A DNA stretch of 64,000 bases from Atriophallophorus winterbourni (taxonomy: Eukaryota; Platyhelminthes; Trematoda; Plagiorchiida; Microphallidae): assembly GCA_013407085.1 (NCBI GenBank), contig JACCGJ010005434.1, forward strand, positions 62,001-126,000, in the 5' to 3' direction. The position numbers and the translations under genes were made by a program. The notes beneath the pieces are model-generated. The model saw only the letters and a list, made by a program, of their open reading frames with translations. It did no database searches and was not told where the DNA came from. Positions within the stretch are counted from its first letter, which is position 1. Each line of letters begins with the position of its first letter. Below are positions 23,340 to 36,612 of the stretch, one piece after another.

Positions 23340-26300
23340 ACATTTGTTCCTCATCATTCGATAGCAATTATGGTACATATTTGCACTTATCATGCGCTCC
23401 ATCCCGAATATCAAAATGATGGTAATTCACTGGGAAATGTGTAGGCAATGGGGTTGATGGGCGTGGATGCGAACTTAAATTATGTTTATCATGCTCTTAG
23501 AAATACATGGTAATATTTAAAATGGTTTTGGATTCATTGTTTAGTATGTTACGTGGAAAAGAAATGAATATTTTTCATAATGTTGATTGCTTCGAATGCT
23601 CACAAAACTTGCTCGTACTGTATACGATCTGCAAACGGGAATTTCCGTTTGAATACAACAAACATCATTTTTCTGACCCAAGTTCATAGCACAACGGTTT
23701 CAAAGTACCTCAGGTTTATTATGCTTTATATTGATCTGAATATGGATAACTTGGTTGTGAGGATTGTTGTCAAGTTAAAATGTGTTTTTTCACAATTTCC
23801 ATTCATATCGTCATGGTTTCCATGTTATAACCGACACCGCGATCCTGGCGTGTTTCGCAACGGAGGCGTTTTCGTCATTTTCATGCGCAGAAATCTGTAA
23901 AAACAACGAAATTTTCCGTTAGCACATCAAAAGAAACTAAAATTGTAAGTCCAGACGAGGAATATTCCATGGTTGCGTGTAATACAACACACATTGACCT
24001 TTAAAATACTACCCATTGAAAACCACCTTTTTAATAATTAATTAAAGCTCGAAGAGCTAATTCGAACATGCTAACATTCAAAGGTTTCTGTCATTCTACA
24101 GTTGAGATTGAATATTCTCAGTACATTTGCCCGTTTTGAATCTGTTTCACTTATAATGCCTGACAGGAGGAAATCATATGATCAAATTCTGTGGCGGATT
24201 TCACTTTAAAGCTCCATGATATACGTTAACCCATGCGATATCTGAATGTCTGTAACAGCAACTTTAATATTGCTCTACAGTTTGCGTTTGGCACATATGT
24301 TGGATTTGGCCTGATCCATATTCCAGCTACTTGGTGGTCTTAAAAGTTTCATCTCCGGTCACTATCTGTCATTACTGGTCAGAATCCGCCTTGTGAATGT
24401 TAGACCACTTACATTTTCAAGAGTTACTTTTGTTGCTTCTCTACAACGAGTTTCTTCTTGACTTTTACGGAACTTTCTAGTCAACGGTACATCGCTGCTA
24501 GTTATTGATGGACTCAGACTTCACTTTTTATTCCGTCTTGTCATTCTGTCTACCAATGAAGCTAATTATTCTATGTACTTTCTTTTGTCCACCTCAGTTT
24601 ACTAATTGTTTTCTGTTCATCTTAAAAAAGGATGTTTGTTGTTTGGCGTTTTGGGTCATGTACAACTGTCAATTGGGAGGTCATTATATCCTTCCCAAAC
24701 TATCGAAACAAATACGCCTTCAAATAAGTTATGTTTATGCGATAGAAATGCAAGCGAATACGGATTTTGTTAAATAACTTTTAGTTCTTGTGCTTAATGC
24801 CAAGAACTTCCCACCTATTCCACTTCAAAAGGGTTCCGTTTCCTATTCCTGCTCAACAGCATTCGTTTTTTAGAAGGAGAAACAACGGTGAAATGAGCTG
24901 AGTACTAAACCTCAAGCAATTATTGTTTGATATCAAATATATTTAGAAAAATATAAGGCTATCAAATCATTAGAGCAGTCGTCGGTTCCAAAGGTACGTG
25001 CGGGTAAATTTCGATGATGATACCCAGGTGTAACCTTGACAGCAAAATCAGATTCTACTGATAAATGCATGCGTAAAAAAGTAAAAGGAAGAGACAACAG
25101 TTTTGAGAAAGGTATTTTATTGAGATGAAACGTTAACCGAATCGTTCCAGTCGCATATTCCGGGTTCGGATATGTTTTATATATTTCGAATTACTTATGA
25201 GTAGTTTCAATTTACAAAACCACAATGCCAATCTACGAAATGACCCGAATTCTCAAGCTAACCAAGTATGAGCCCCACCGATTGCAAGCATGTTAATCAA
25301 TTCCAATGATAATATGTTTAAGCTGTACGATTGCCTTTCAAAATATCCTTGTCACCTGAAATATACACGTGAAAATATTGAAGATGTAATGAAGCAAATT
25401 TCAAGTTTGAACTGACAACCGTCACTTTCACGGCTTTACATGCAAAGATAAAGAAAGATTACGCATGAAATATATCAGATTGAACTGTTCAGTCATCCGA
25501 GATTGGAATAAAATGGGTAAATTTCGTGTGTGGGAAAACTTCCGCTAGGTAATATATAATCGATCGACCCACTTTTAAAACTGGAATTGATGGAATCTTA
25601 TGCTTGTTTCTCAAATAAATTGATTTTAGATGCTCAATTTTCGGTCACAGAAACTTTACTGTCAGTTTCTTCCAGTTTGCCGTCATCATGTGATGTCGTT
25701 TATGGTAAACCAGGGTCAAACATAGAATACTTTTCGGGACAAACGGTGAGTATTTGCAAATCGACTATTCATTACGCGTCTCAAATTAGTCTAGTTGAAA
25801 CTTTCTATATTTGACATGAGTCCATCAATTGTGAAGTTGTTACGTGACTGGTTATGTCAAATTTTATTAACACCAGCGATATATTGCTATTTTAATCCAA
25901 CGGAACTTTTAGCTCCAACAATTTTCCATTGCCCTTCGTTTGACTATTTCATCCTAAATTAATAACCAGAACTAAACTGTTCTGATTTCAAACATTAATA
26001 GCAATATATACTTCAAAGTTTTCGAGTTCCGTTACATTGATTTAATAAACTTACAACATCCAGATGATCCAATAGTATTGTACGTCCTTCGGGAGTTTCA
26101 CTGAGGTTCGTGATGAGCTGAAAATTTGATAGGGATAGGCTTTCGATGAAATGAAGTAATACAACAAGTTCTCAATTCAAAGTTTCCCGGTGTCAGTTTT
26201 AGCGTAAATTCAGCTTTTCGTCACAACGCATTAAATCGAGCTAATTAATGATTACTTATGCGATTCCTTATGAAACATGCAGTCTTTATGAATATCGCAC

Positions 26301-26528
26301 ATTGCTTAGTACGCATTACTTTACAGATATTCGCTAAACCGTAGTCAAGCACCAATTAATAATGGCGTGTGTGTGTGTGTGTGTGTGAATGACTTACTGA
26401 TTCAGATTAATTGCATCAACTGCAAATTGTTAAAACATTCTCCAATTAAAAAAGAGCACATTACTTGAGCTATTTACACGGATGACAGTCGTTTCAATTC
26501 TAAAAATTACAAGGGCGATTTAATTTCC
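23340..26528. other. Unassigned 3.2 kb between CR1-like pieces
   Basis: AT-rich with no supported exon. It separates a 5' CR1-like half from a 3' half. The only distinct feature is a GT microsatellite at 26364-26386. Confidence 0.4.
26364..26386 (+). repeat. (GT)n microsatellite
   Basis: An uninterrupted run of about 11 GT dinucleotides lies between GGC and GAATGA. Confidence 0.9.
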
Positions 26529-27698
26529 GACGACCAGTCGTCGTGTTTAACGAATCTTCTCATAGCGTTAGACGACTGGACAAAGGAGTTAGATGGAAGT
26601 TCTTGCATCCACGTCTGTTACCTAGACATCTCGAAAGCTTTTGACAGAGTCAATCATCATTTGCTTCTTCAAAAACGGATGCGTTTAGGAATATGCGATC
26701 TACTCCTCTCATGGTTGTGCGACTATCTCTCAGATCGCGACGTCCAAGTTAAAGTTAACGGAGCGCTATCTCAAACGTTCAAAACCACCAGTGGAGTCCC
26801 ACAAGAATCTGTGCTAGGCCCGCTCCTCTTTCGGCTGTACATAAATGATTTACCCCCCCTCATATCGTCCAAAATGGTACTGTTCGCGGATGATATGAAA
26901 ATTTGGACGCCAATAAGTTCTGCAGAGGATTGTGAGAAACTGCAAACGGATTTGGACAGCGTGTCGAATTGGGCGGTCATGAATGACATGTCATTCAACA
27001 TACAGAAATGTAAGATGCTCCATCTTGGCAAGAATGTTCCTTGGACATATCGATTAGGAACTGAAAACCTAGCATGGAGCTCGTTGGAAAAAGATCTGGG
27101 AGTGTGGATTAGCGGGAACCCGAAGAGCACAGCGCACTACCAGAACACATATCGACGGGCAAACAGGTTGTTGGGTATCTTTCGGAAAATATCTGGAAGA
27201 TTCTCTCTGGTAACGTTACCAAGGATAATGAATGTCTACCTTCGCCCTACGATGGAGTATGCGGTAGATGCCTGGGCTCCTTGGCTGCGAAAAGACATTG
27301 CTCTCTTCGATAAAATCTATCATAGAGCAACAAAGTTAGTGATGGGTCTTCGCAATGTGCCGTACACCGAAAGATTGCGACGTCTGGGTCTATGCGACTT
27401 TACCCAAAGGAGGATACGACGCGATATTATTCTGACGTATAGAATTGTGTCTACCGAAGGACATCTACTAAAACACTTCCTCCATGTGTGTGATGGGAAA
27501 GTGACACGCGGACATACCGTATCACTTTACGTTCCGAATTCCCGTATTGATTGTCGGCGCCATTTTTTCGCCGTACGTGCTATATTTCTTTGGAATTCCC
27601 TACCCCAACATGTGGTGGACTCTCCTTGCCTGGCGGTTTTTAAAGCGAAATTGGACTTACATATGCAAAGTAATAACATTCGTGAGTCTTACATTTGA
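26529..27698 (+). pseudogene. CR1-like reverse transcriptase, 3' half
   Basis: This is RT from motif 2 onward plus the C-terminal region. One uninterrupted frame from about 26529 reads DDQSSCLTNLLIALDDW, then YLDISKAFDRVNHHLL (catalytic Asp), GVPQESVLGPLLF, VLFADDMKIW (catalytic FADD) and YLGV-type KDLGVWIS. The C-terminal blocks are IYHRATKLVMGLRN, RRDIILTYRIV and FFAVRAIFLWNSLPQHVV, ending at TGA 27696-27698. GVPQG is changed to GVPQE. Endonuclease and the first RT motifs are absent, so the copy is 5'-truncated, but the frame is intact over 1.1 kb, suggesting a recent insertion. The 3' UTR is T-rich. Confidence 0.92.
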
Positions 27699-27789
27699 TA
27701 TTCACTATTGCTTTTATACTATTATATTTTTCCTGTTTTTATTCATACCGTAATCCTGTGGTGTTGTAAAGTATTAACTTTTTTAACCA

Positions 27790-29690
27790 CAAATCCTTGA
27801 ATCCAATGCATTTAGGTCATTTTGTAGCAATGAACAAAAATCGACGTTGCTTATTTGCCTCCATATTTTCATGTCATCAGAAAACAAAGCCATCTAGTAG
27901 TCGCTTGGTGTTAGTAAATCGTTCATGTGGATCTGGAACAGTATTGGTTAAAGTACCAAACCTTGTGGAACACCGCTAGTGACATCGATTTGCTTCGAGA
28001 ATAGACCATCCACTCTGATGTATCTGTAGCTAAGATCGTCACGGATCCATTTATTCAGTTTTCCAACAATACCACTTTTCTATACCTTGTTCAAGATCAA
28101 ATTATGATTGACTTTGCCAAAGGTTTTAGAAATGTCAAGGTAACACGCATGAATATACCCGCCTACATCTACAAAATTTGTCCATTCGTTTAAGTTTGTC
28201 AGCAAATTTGTTAGGCGAGAACACATTTTGACAAAGCCCGTTCCTTTATAGATGTTGCACAATTTCTGCAGTTATTATTCGCTCAAAACCTTTTGATACC
28301 GAAGAGAGCAGTGTCACCAGTCTGTAGTTTTTGACATCGGAATGGCAACCACCTTTATAAATGGGTGTTATTTGTCCCAGTTTCCAATCGTTTGGTACCA
28401 TTCCAGCTTGGAGCAAATGAATAAACATGTCAGATAAAGCTCCGGAGAGTGGCATGTTTTGATTAGTATTGTAGTTATCGGGTCTGCTATGCAACCACCG
28501 TCGGATTATTCAATATTTCACTCAAAGTCGGTCCATCAAATAGATTGGTGGATTCTTGAACTGGCCCCGTGGATTTGAGCTTAAAAACATTGGCATAAAA
28601 GTCTGCTAATAGATCAGCGGTCTGTTTACCCGATTCAGTGAAACCAAACGAAGATTTCAAAGGAAAAAATCCTGGTTTAATATCCGTTCTATCATTTTCG
28701 AGTCGATATAAGAGCTTCGAATTGTGGCACATTCGAGAAATCCAATACGGTTGAAAACATTGTTTTTTCATCCCGAATTAAGTAGAAAATTTGTTTCACA
28801 CTCGAGTAAATTGTGACTACGAATTGGCTATGTTTGTAGCTTTATAAAACTCCCATGCTCTGGCCCCAAGTTTCATCCATATTTTCGTCTTGCGGCGTGA
28901 GCTAAATTCATTATTTCCAGAAGCTTCCTTCGGAAAGAATGTTGAGTTTTTGTCTGGTAAAGAGCTCACGTGCTTTGAGAGAGATAGCCAATGTCCTTTT
29001 GGACCAGAGTAATCCAGTTGTGCAGAACTAGTAAATTGAAAAGCGGTACACAGAGCGAGGTACTTCACACTTCTGACGCTTTTGCTCCGTCACTTTTGCG
29101 CCTAGCGCTAAAACATATTTAAAGCCTAAACAAGATGAACACACCGACCGAGGGAGGGGCGAAACGTAGTCAATACCCTCAACTGCCGTCGTCTCCGAAT
29201 TAAGAACTAAATCCCAAACGGACGGTAACTCTGTTCCACTTCTGTTAGTGAAGTCAGATACATGGTTATGTAGTGGAAGCATGTCGATCAATACACGTAA
29301 TTTATGATCGAGTGTGTGTAGAGGAGGATCAGATCTGGCAAAGATATGGGGGAAGGTTGAAGTCCCCCATGAAAAGTAATTCGGAGCTTCGCATTTATCC
29401 AGCGCAATGAATAACTTTAAACAACTTGTCGTTTTAAGCATCCTTCGAGACCGCAATGTGATATATTATGCCGATGTTGCAGTCGTCCTATGACTCCTTT
29501 TTAGGGCGATACCTGAGAGTATCTTCTAATTCAGGGTTTTGACCGTGAATCTTCATGCACTGTAGACAATGCCAATGCCAATATTTGGGTACCGATGACT
29601 CCGTGTTTGAACCTTGGAGCACGGTTAGAATCCATCGTGGATTGCCTGCACCTGCATCATGAATAAACGCTGAAAAATAAGCTATCATTT
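27790..29690 (-). pseudogene. Decayed CR1-like element, endonuclease to RT
   Basis: On the minus strand, reading from 29690 downward, frame-broken pieces appear in the expected order. They are an endonuclease segment (WGTSTFPHIFARSDPPL near 29350 and the SPLPRSVCSSCLGF region), the linker QFTSSAQLDYSGPKGHW near 29030, NSKLLYRLENDR near 28700, RT entry WKLGQITPIYKGGCHSDVKN near 28360, YLDISKTFGKVNHNLI near 28130, and GIVGKLNKWIRDDLSYRY then TSGVPQGLVL near 28000. Stops and frameshifts are numerous. It is of the same family as the plus-strand pieces at 22259-23335 and 26529-27698. Confidence 0.85.
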
Positions 29691-30059
29691 AACTTTTAAA
29701 AATGCACAATGCTACAAATTGGCCACCTTCATCAAGACACATATCAGTTAGGATAGAAAAGTTTGAAATGGGCAACGTCATTAAAGGATCTTTGATTCAG
29801 GATATGGGGTAGTCTAATGAACAGCTTGCATTGCGATTTCGTTTACGAGCATGATTTTGAGCTACCGAGTATAATGCGATGGATTTTTGGTACATGTCAA
29901 ACATGCCATATGTAGCACAACCTTGAAAGCTTTTTCTAAAAATTTACTACTACTTGATAGAACAAACTAAAGGGAAGAGAGATTTCTGGAAACACCCGCA
30001 TGAGGATTGATTGCAACGGTTGATCCTCCCAATCATGTGATACTTACAAACATACGTAT

Positions 30060-30240
30060 TCCAAAACACATCCCCACACGACCGGTTTCGTTCTGTTTGC
30101 ACTCATCAGATAGGGACAGTAGGATCAGGATCCGCATGCGCTTGAGACAGTGGAAGAATGGTGAACAAGTTGCGTTTGTATGCCACTGTTGGGTAAGTTT
30201 GGTACGACCAACCTGTTCAACCACATGAACCCCCGCTCAT
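30060..30240 (-). repeat. Hammerhead-bearing interspersed repeat, copy at 30.1 kb
   Basis: Upstream of the ribozyme on the minus strand, the blocks CAACAGTGGCATACAAACG, CCACTGTCTCAAG and GGATCCTGATCCTACTGTCC align with AACAGTTGGCATACAAGT, CCACTGTTTCAAG and CCTGATCTTACTGTC of the repeat at 36371-36606. This shows that the two belong to one family. Confidence 0.7.
30072..30114 (-). ncRNA. Hammerhead ribozyme, near-intact
   Basis: On the minus strand the core CTGATGA is followed by GTGC-AAACA-GAAC (stem II with one mismatched pair), GAAA, and ACCGGTC, supplying a short stem III and the cleavage-site C. Stem I (CCCTAT with GTGTGGGG) is weakened by wobbles and one mismatch. The invariant core is complete. 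Confidence 0.7.
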
Positions 30241-30499
30241 GTAGACGCGGATTGCACCCATGACAGTGAACAAAAAAACGATGACCGCAGAATAGCAAAA
30301 AAATCAGTGTGTGATTGACGGACATCACAGGCAAACGAGTGTGATGAATGAAGGTCCAGCATAACGTGGTTCATTATATCCCGTGATCTATATTTTATGT
30401 CCCATTTCACCTCAGCCACACTAAGGATAAATACCAAATTTGTGTCTGGTAGAGTTGCATCTAAACCTATACTCAAGACAAAGTTGGAAGAACATTCAA

Positions 30500-31338
30500 C
30501 CTTTTACTTGCTTGCATTTCATAAAATCCGCAACTAGAAATCGGTTGACTTGATCTACTTGAAGCTCAAGCAGGATTCGAATCTGTAAACTAATTTTGTG
30601 TGGTGGTGTGATCAACAACAGAATGATAAAAATATATTCATACTGAAACTATTTTAAGGCCACGATATTTGCTGTGATGGTTAGGAAGTCAAAACACTGA
30701 CGTGAAAAAGCTTGTGATGTTCATTTAGTAATCTAGCTTGAATAGTTGGAACTTGGCATGCTATGAACTTGGGTTGAATGTTTGATTGAATCAGTATATA
30801 TTCGTAAGAATAATGAAATATATATTTAACAAAATTAAGTGAGATATAATTAGCTTGACGTTTCAAGTTTCTGTAAAAGTGTGCAATTTTGCACTATTCG
30901 TGTCATGAACGGGCAAGATCTTCGTAGAATGATATAGGCCGGAAAAGATCACTCGCCAAAATCGCACTGCCATCATCACCCTCTCTATACAATTCGGTAC
31001 ATACCCGTTAGCCTAAAGGTATTCGCATGCAGGCTATCAGAATACGTAACACTGCAGGAATTCCAATTTGCAACTGCTTAAATTTTTATAAATTTATTAT
31101 CGAGAAAAGCCGTAAACCTGCTGCTCAGAGTTTAGCATCAGTACCACAGGATGATTTAATATACTTCCGATGAATGTTTGCTATCACAAATTATGGACTA
31201 TATTTCATCACGTACATAAGAATTAATAAAATGATTAACAAGCATTCTCAAGTTCAGTTTTCCAAACCTCTACTGAACTCTAGCCTTTAGTTTGCAATCA
31301 CATCAACACCGAAAGTTTCGTATTTCATCTGAACATAC
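30500..31338. other. Unassigned; should contain the last RSPH14 exon
   Basis: Exon 31450-31339 ends with a GT donor, so a 3' exon must lie downstream on the minus strand. No convincing continuation was found here. Confidence 0.35.
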
Positions 31339-32354
31339 CTTGAGTGCATTTACACGGACGTGGCTATTTTCATGATCGACCAGGCTCAGCAAATGAGGAA
31401 GTGCATCCGCATTCAGGGTGTTGTAACGTCCATGAGTTGTGGTGCAAATGCTGAAAAATCAATAGCTTATATTCGAAACAATTAAGAAAAAAACTGACCA
31501 ATATGAGACAACCTCTTTAGATTCTGTCGACACTCACAAAGTTAGAGCTCCTGACGCTGCTGCTTGAACTTTTGCATTTCCATCGTCTAGTAAATTAACG
31601 AGAATGGGAATGGTTCTGCAATCCAATGCCGCCTGCTTCCCGACTGGATCAACGCTGCAACATTCCATATTTGTCGTAATATTCAAATTACCATAAATCC
31701 AGTATATTTTGAGCTGCCTTGGACCTCACCGCCGGTTCCCCGTGTGACAACAGTTGCGTGAACAATGGAATTCCTCCAGCATCGAGACCTTGTTTTGTAT
31801 CGATGCTTAGGCAATGATTCAGCGTGTCCAAAACAACAATCTGCATTGCAATCTTTAAGGGAACCAACAAATCACTTTTATTTCGTCCACCTCATCTCTA
31901 GCGCAATCGATCAAGATTGGTATGTAGCCGTTCTCAACTACCGCCGCGGCACCACGAGGTGAAGTCGCGAGCAATTCAATCGCGTTATGGCTGTTCAAAC
32001 GAACCACCTCTTCTTCACTAAGTTTGATCATCTCTTTAAATGGGACGAGAAGTTGATTTTTGAGGAAGGCTAGCCGGCCATTTTCGTGTTCTATCATCAT
32101 GTTGATTGTACGTATCAATTAACATACGGCAAAAAATTTTGAAGCATTCCGTGGTGAATGTTCTACAGCAAACATCTGGATCTGTTAGCAATTTGCTGAG
32201 AGTTTCCACAATGCCTGAAAACTGTTAACAGAATTCGAGTTATACTACCTTCTCTGAGGGCGTCGACAATGTGTTCATGATCATGTAGGTAGTCCGTCAG
32301 CGTTTTGACAGCTCGTTGTCGTACTAACAATTCTTCATCCTGCAGTTCTCTATT
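31339..32354 (-). CDS. RSPH14: Radial spoke head 14-like armadillo-repeat protein (partial)
   Basis: RSPH14 (RTDR1) is an armadillo-repeat protein of the axonemal radial spoke in motile cilia and flagella. Six consecutive minus-strand exons are readable: 32354-32249, 32214-32128, 32090-31876, 31840-31692, 31654-31538 and 31450-31339. Together they give 262 codons in one frame. Introns are 34, 37, 35, 37 and 87 nt with GT-AG ends. The order of motifs follows the vertebrate protein: NRELQDEELLVRQRA, LTDPDVCCRTFTTE, HENGRLAFL, DEIK/IVVLDTLNHCLS, GEPAVRSKAAQNILDL, RTIPILVNLLDDGNAKVQ, GRYNTLNADALPHLL. The human protein is about 348 residues, so roughly 25 N-terminal and 50 C-terminal residues are in unlocated exons. 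Another armadillo family is possible but fits less well. Confidence 0.82.
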
Positions 32355-32366
32355 CTGAAACAGATG

Positions 32367-33481
32367 AGACAGGTAACCAGATGCGAGTTTGAGGTATCAA
32401 ACAAATCCAACGAATGATTCTCCATACTGCAATCGATCCTGACAATTCACTAGTCATGTCCATAGACATTCTAACTGAATAGCTCAACAGCTGATCAGTT
32501 CAGAGTAATTCGTCAGCTGATTAACTATCGTGCATTTACCACATTCGAACTTTCACTCAACTAATCACTTGTGGAAGCTTAATTCATTTTTGTATTCTAA
32601 TCCAGCATTTCCAAAGCATTCAAATAATGGGATTGTCTACATCTGTTAACGGAACATCGGGATATCGATTGTATCCAAATATTTTAAAATAATAATGAAA
32701 ATAATAAAAAATGTGACAAAAGGTGGTGAAAACGAGAAACTAGCTTAAGCCTCCCAAATAATTCAGCAATCTGAGTTCAGAATTGTCTAAATATCTAAGT
32801 GGGTTTCAGTGATTGCGAATATTTTCTAGCGTTTGATGATTTGCAAAGTTATTGAGTTCTTAAGTTTGCTTTGGGTAAAATGATTGAGTTTCAGTTAACC
32901 TTGACCTTAATCATTCAAGTAATTTTGTAAACATTTTGTAAATTTGACACATGATCGTCAGCCTGTTTAAATGAATTCTTTGAATATTCTAAGCAAATTC
33001 CGTCCGTCACTGAGAGTGCATCTTATAAAAAATTTGTCGTTTGAGTGCTGATATACAAGAAATGTAGACCAAATTAAGATTTTCGAAAAAAAACATCGTG
33101 AAAATTTAGTTCAGTGATAGAGCAATATAGCAATTAATGGAAGCTACTAAACTTGATTTGATATTCACGATTTTTATCAAGGGAAAAAAGAGAAACCAGA
33201 AGGTATCAACATCCAGTAAATCAAAGTTTGAACTTTCCATCTAGTAGTTTGGGGAGCAATTCAGTTTGGCTTGTTATATGATTCAAGATTCAAGATTCAA
33301 GAATTTATGGTATAAAAAAGCTCGTAGCTGTACAACACCACAGGATATTCGTATAAGGACAATAAATATATATACAAAAAAAAGATTGAGTCTTCAGGAA
33401 GATCGACAGTTTTGTAGTTGCAAAAAAATGCCATGTATTGTGGCGGTATGATGGGTAAAAAAATATTCGTTTGGAAAAAAA
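32367..33481. other. Upstream of RSPH14; first exon not located
   Basis: Should contain or precede the first RSPH14 exon. Candidate starts near 32420-32475 gave no convincing match to the expected N-terminus. Confidence 0.35.
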
Positions 33482-33730
33482 TCATGTTATATATGCGGGA
33501 TGTAGGGTGGAATTACTACGCATAAATATATCCAATTTGTTCCTGAAAATCCTTTCACTAGATGATTGGACAACATCTGACGGTAGGGAGTTCCATGAGA
33601 AACAAACGCGCACCGAATAAAAGAACCGACGGCAGTTCCGGTGGGAATGTGGAATATCAAATGCAAATGGGTGAGTACGTGTGGCATGGCTTGATGAACA
33701 TAGTCTTGGTGAAAACGCATGTACTGGCAA
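33482..33730 (-). pseudogene. CR1-like element, extreme 3' end of ORF2
   Basis: The frame reads CRRFFYSVRVCFSWNSLPSDVV and ends FRNKLDIFMRSNS before the stop. This is the last block of CR1-like ORF2, equivalent to RRHFFAVRAIFLWNSLP and FKAKLDLHMQSNN at 27560-27690. It is a very short 5'-truncated insertion. Confidence 0.82.
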
Positions 33731-33849
33731 ACTGCGTGTCTTTCATTAAATCACTAGATGAGCATGAATACATTGGGTTACTCGATATGATTCCTACCCC
33801 ATTTATATATCGGTCCACTCGATGTTGGCTGAATAGCTGGCGGTAGTTT

Positions 33850-36360
33850 TAGAGAAAACAGACCCAAACTAAGTTAAAGTTCCGATGGCAATCAGGCGGA
33901 CAAAAAGATATTTAGATAGTGACCGTATGACTATGTTTTATGAGATTGGAACTAAGTTTTATTGGATAGCAAAAACTATAATGGGTAGTGTAGAAATGCT
34001 GATTCTGCAAGATCAAATTTTGTTACATTTTCCACTATCCTTAGTAAAAAATCATGACATAATAGGATATTTATATTTCCGAAAAATTATTTATCAGCGG
34101 TTTACATTTGTCACTGGTTTTAAATCATATAACGAATTAGGTTTTTTATGTTTCAGCGCACGTTTAATGCAGAAGCATTTGAAAAAATTCAATTCCTTTA
34201 AATTTTGAATGCATTAAGTAAATGATTGTACAAATAGGAAAAGGAACAACATATTCTTGAAAAGTGAGGAATTTTATACCATGAATAATGCAGATGATTC
34301 AAAATATTCCGATTTGAAATCCCCTTCACAAGTCAAATGTCAATTAACGCTCGGAAGATTATGTTTTTACTTCATATACATAATCATCCTGTAGTTTATG
34401 TGAAGCTGATTGCTTTTTCCACCATAAAATGTTTGAGGATCTTAGAACGATTCAAGGCCATTCACAATTGACAAATGCAATCACCATTGAGCAAAGAAAC
34501 ATATTGGATTTGAAGGTGTAAATTTCATGTAAAATGGTCATTTTCTATCAGCGTAGATCTTGTGATTAACTGCAAGACAGCAAATTAGTAGTATTCAGTT
34601 ATACCTAAAGAATCCCTTTTATCCCTGGAAACAAAATATCATATTTAAAATGCAATATTATGGTGTCTGACTATGTTGTTGCATAGTACCAAATCTAAGG
34701 AAAGAAAGTAATAGCGTTGGGACAGAGCTAACATCATCTGAAATGAAGTTGAACAACAAGAGCAGAGGATCATTAATGAGTAAACAAGTTATTGACACTT
34801 GAAATAGAATCAGAAAACAATTCACACAATTCACACTGATCTAAAACTCGATTTTAAGAAAAGAAGTGGTTTGTCTAAACCACCTGAAAGAGTAAACAGC
34901 CTTTAAAAGATAGAGACTTGACTACAACTAAACAGTTAATTTAGTTTAGAAGCATGACGGTGCAGACGAGGAAGTTGGGAGCATTGACAACGCGAATTTC
35001 GTATCAATCCAATTTCGATCCAGCTAAAACTCTGCAGCCCCTTTCAAGCTCAATAACATTTTCAAAATGTGCTATAAATATTATTCAGCCCTCCTTCATG
35101 AGTGCGAAATTTAAAAGGTAAACTAAAGCGAAACTAGCAAATTAAAGAACTTTGTTAACAAATTATCACACGGTATCATTAAAATTATATAGGCTGGAAA
35201 GTTGCTAACCAAATAAACAATGAAGGCAAACCAGGTGAAATTGTATAAAACAAAACATCAACAAAGATATGGCAATGACTAGATCAAACATTTCCCGAAC
35301 CCCAGGGAAATGTTTACAAACATACGCTCAAGTTCAAGCCTTAACGGTCAAGATCCATCGAGAGCTAGACAAAAGTCTTCGAAATGACAATAAAATTGGG
35401 AAAAATCAACATATATTTGCATGGTGTTGTTGGAAATCGATGCTAAACTAGGATTGTAGTGAATGCCCAAATTTTATCAAAACGGTTGATTAATTGATAA
35501 ATTGCCAGAAATGTTATTTAATTTGTATACAGTTACGGGGTTCATTTTTAATTTAAACTAAACACATTTAATATTAACCGATATGGTTCTAATTAGTTAG
35601 AGTATATCACGAAAAATTGTAGAAAAAAATTTCCTTAGTTGCAAGCAGATCCTGAAAAAAGAATACGGACGCCAAGAACGCACAATTCTATGGAACTTTT
35701 GATAAAGTGTACTGTTTTTATCTACGGCTGAAAGACATATTTAAGTGCAACATTTCATAAAGATTTTTGGTACGAATGTAAAAACTAAATCTCTGAAGAA
35801 AGTTTAGATGTGCTTGTCTCAGATAATAACTCTTTGCGCACAATCTGATAAGTGACGCTACTATGCAAGATATTAGGTGACGAAGTATATATGTGTAGAG
35901 ATTGCTGGTTTAATAATGTTTTGAGAATGTAAAATCACCATTTGCTTAAATTTTGTTCGCCACTTTTAACTCGAAATGGAGTCGTTGGTACTTTAGCCAG
36001 ACTATGAAATGAGTCATTCAGATAATGTAATTGATAACAAAATCGAATTCTGTTCGGAGGCCTGTCTGCACGATTAGTGTTCGCGTGATACAATTTTAAT
36101 AGCGGCTAATTACTCTCAATTATATAAATCATGGTCGACTTTAGCGCATGTTCATAATTTCCGTTAACTGAGATTAAAAATGATTTATGACCGAATCACT
36201 TTTTTATTTTGAATACAATAAAACGTTTATATAAGTATAGCTTGTATTGAATATAAACTTGATTTCAGATTATCGCAATGAACGGCTACAATTTTCAGTA
36301 TTATGAATTATATAAATATGTAAAGCAGTTTTTAGGTGAAATATAACTCTAATCTCTGTG
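33850..36360. other. Unassigned AT-rich 2.5 kb
   Basis: No supported exon, RNA gene or element. Open frames at 33885-34208 and 35269-35451 carry no motif. Confidence 0.35.
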
Positions 36361-36370
36361 TCTTATAAGG

Positions 36371-36511
36371 GGATGGGGATGTAAGCAACACATTACTTTG
36401 GTCATCCATAAGCGCCTCGAGTGCTTGACCAAGAATCACTTTGTGATTCTGTGTCTGAACATCGTGGTTCGTTGTACGAACCCTATATAACAGTTGGCAT
36501 ACAAGTATAAC
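36371..36511 (+). repeat. Direct repeat unit 1 (242-bp period)
   Basis: This unit is nearly identical to 36613-36753 over 141 bp. The offset is exactly 242 bp, with only a few differences (for example GTAAGC/GTGAGC and TTCTG/TTCCG). Confidence 0.92.
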
Positions 36512-36559
36512 TTTGTTTACCTTTGATCCACTGTTTCAAGGCTCACTGAACCTGATCTT

Positions 36560-36606
36560 ACTGTCTCCACCTAACGATGGCAAACAGCCTGAAACCGGTA
36601 GTGGTG
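36560..36606 (+). ncRNA. Hammerhead-like motif between direct repeats, one core change
   Basis: TCCAC pairs with GTGG(T) as stem I, the core reads CTAACGA (36571-36577), GGC-AAACA-GCC forms stem II, and GAAACCGGTA follows. Compared with CUGANGA only the invariant G5 is changed to A, so it is probably inactive. The layout is the same as at 9759-9800. Confidence 0.65.
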
Positions 36607-36612
36607 TGTGAG

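Noticed and set aside
32367..32480. Candidate first exon of RSPH14 (ATG near 32428 or 32473)
   Set aside because: The predicted residues do not match the expected N-terminus and one option would need a 23-nt intron.
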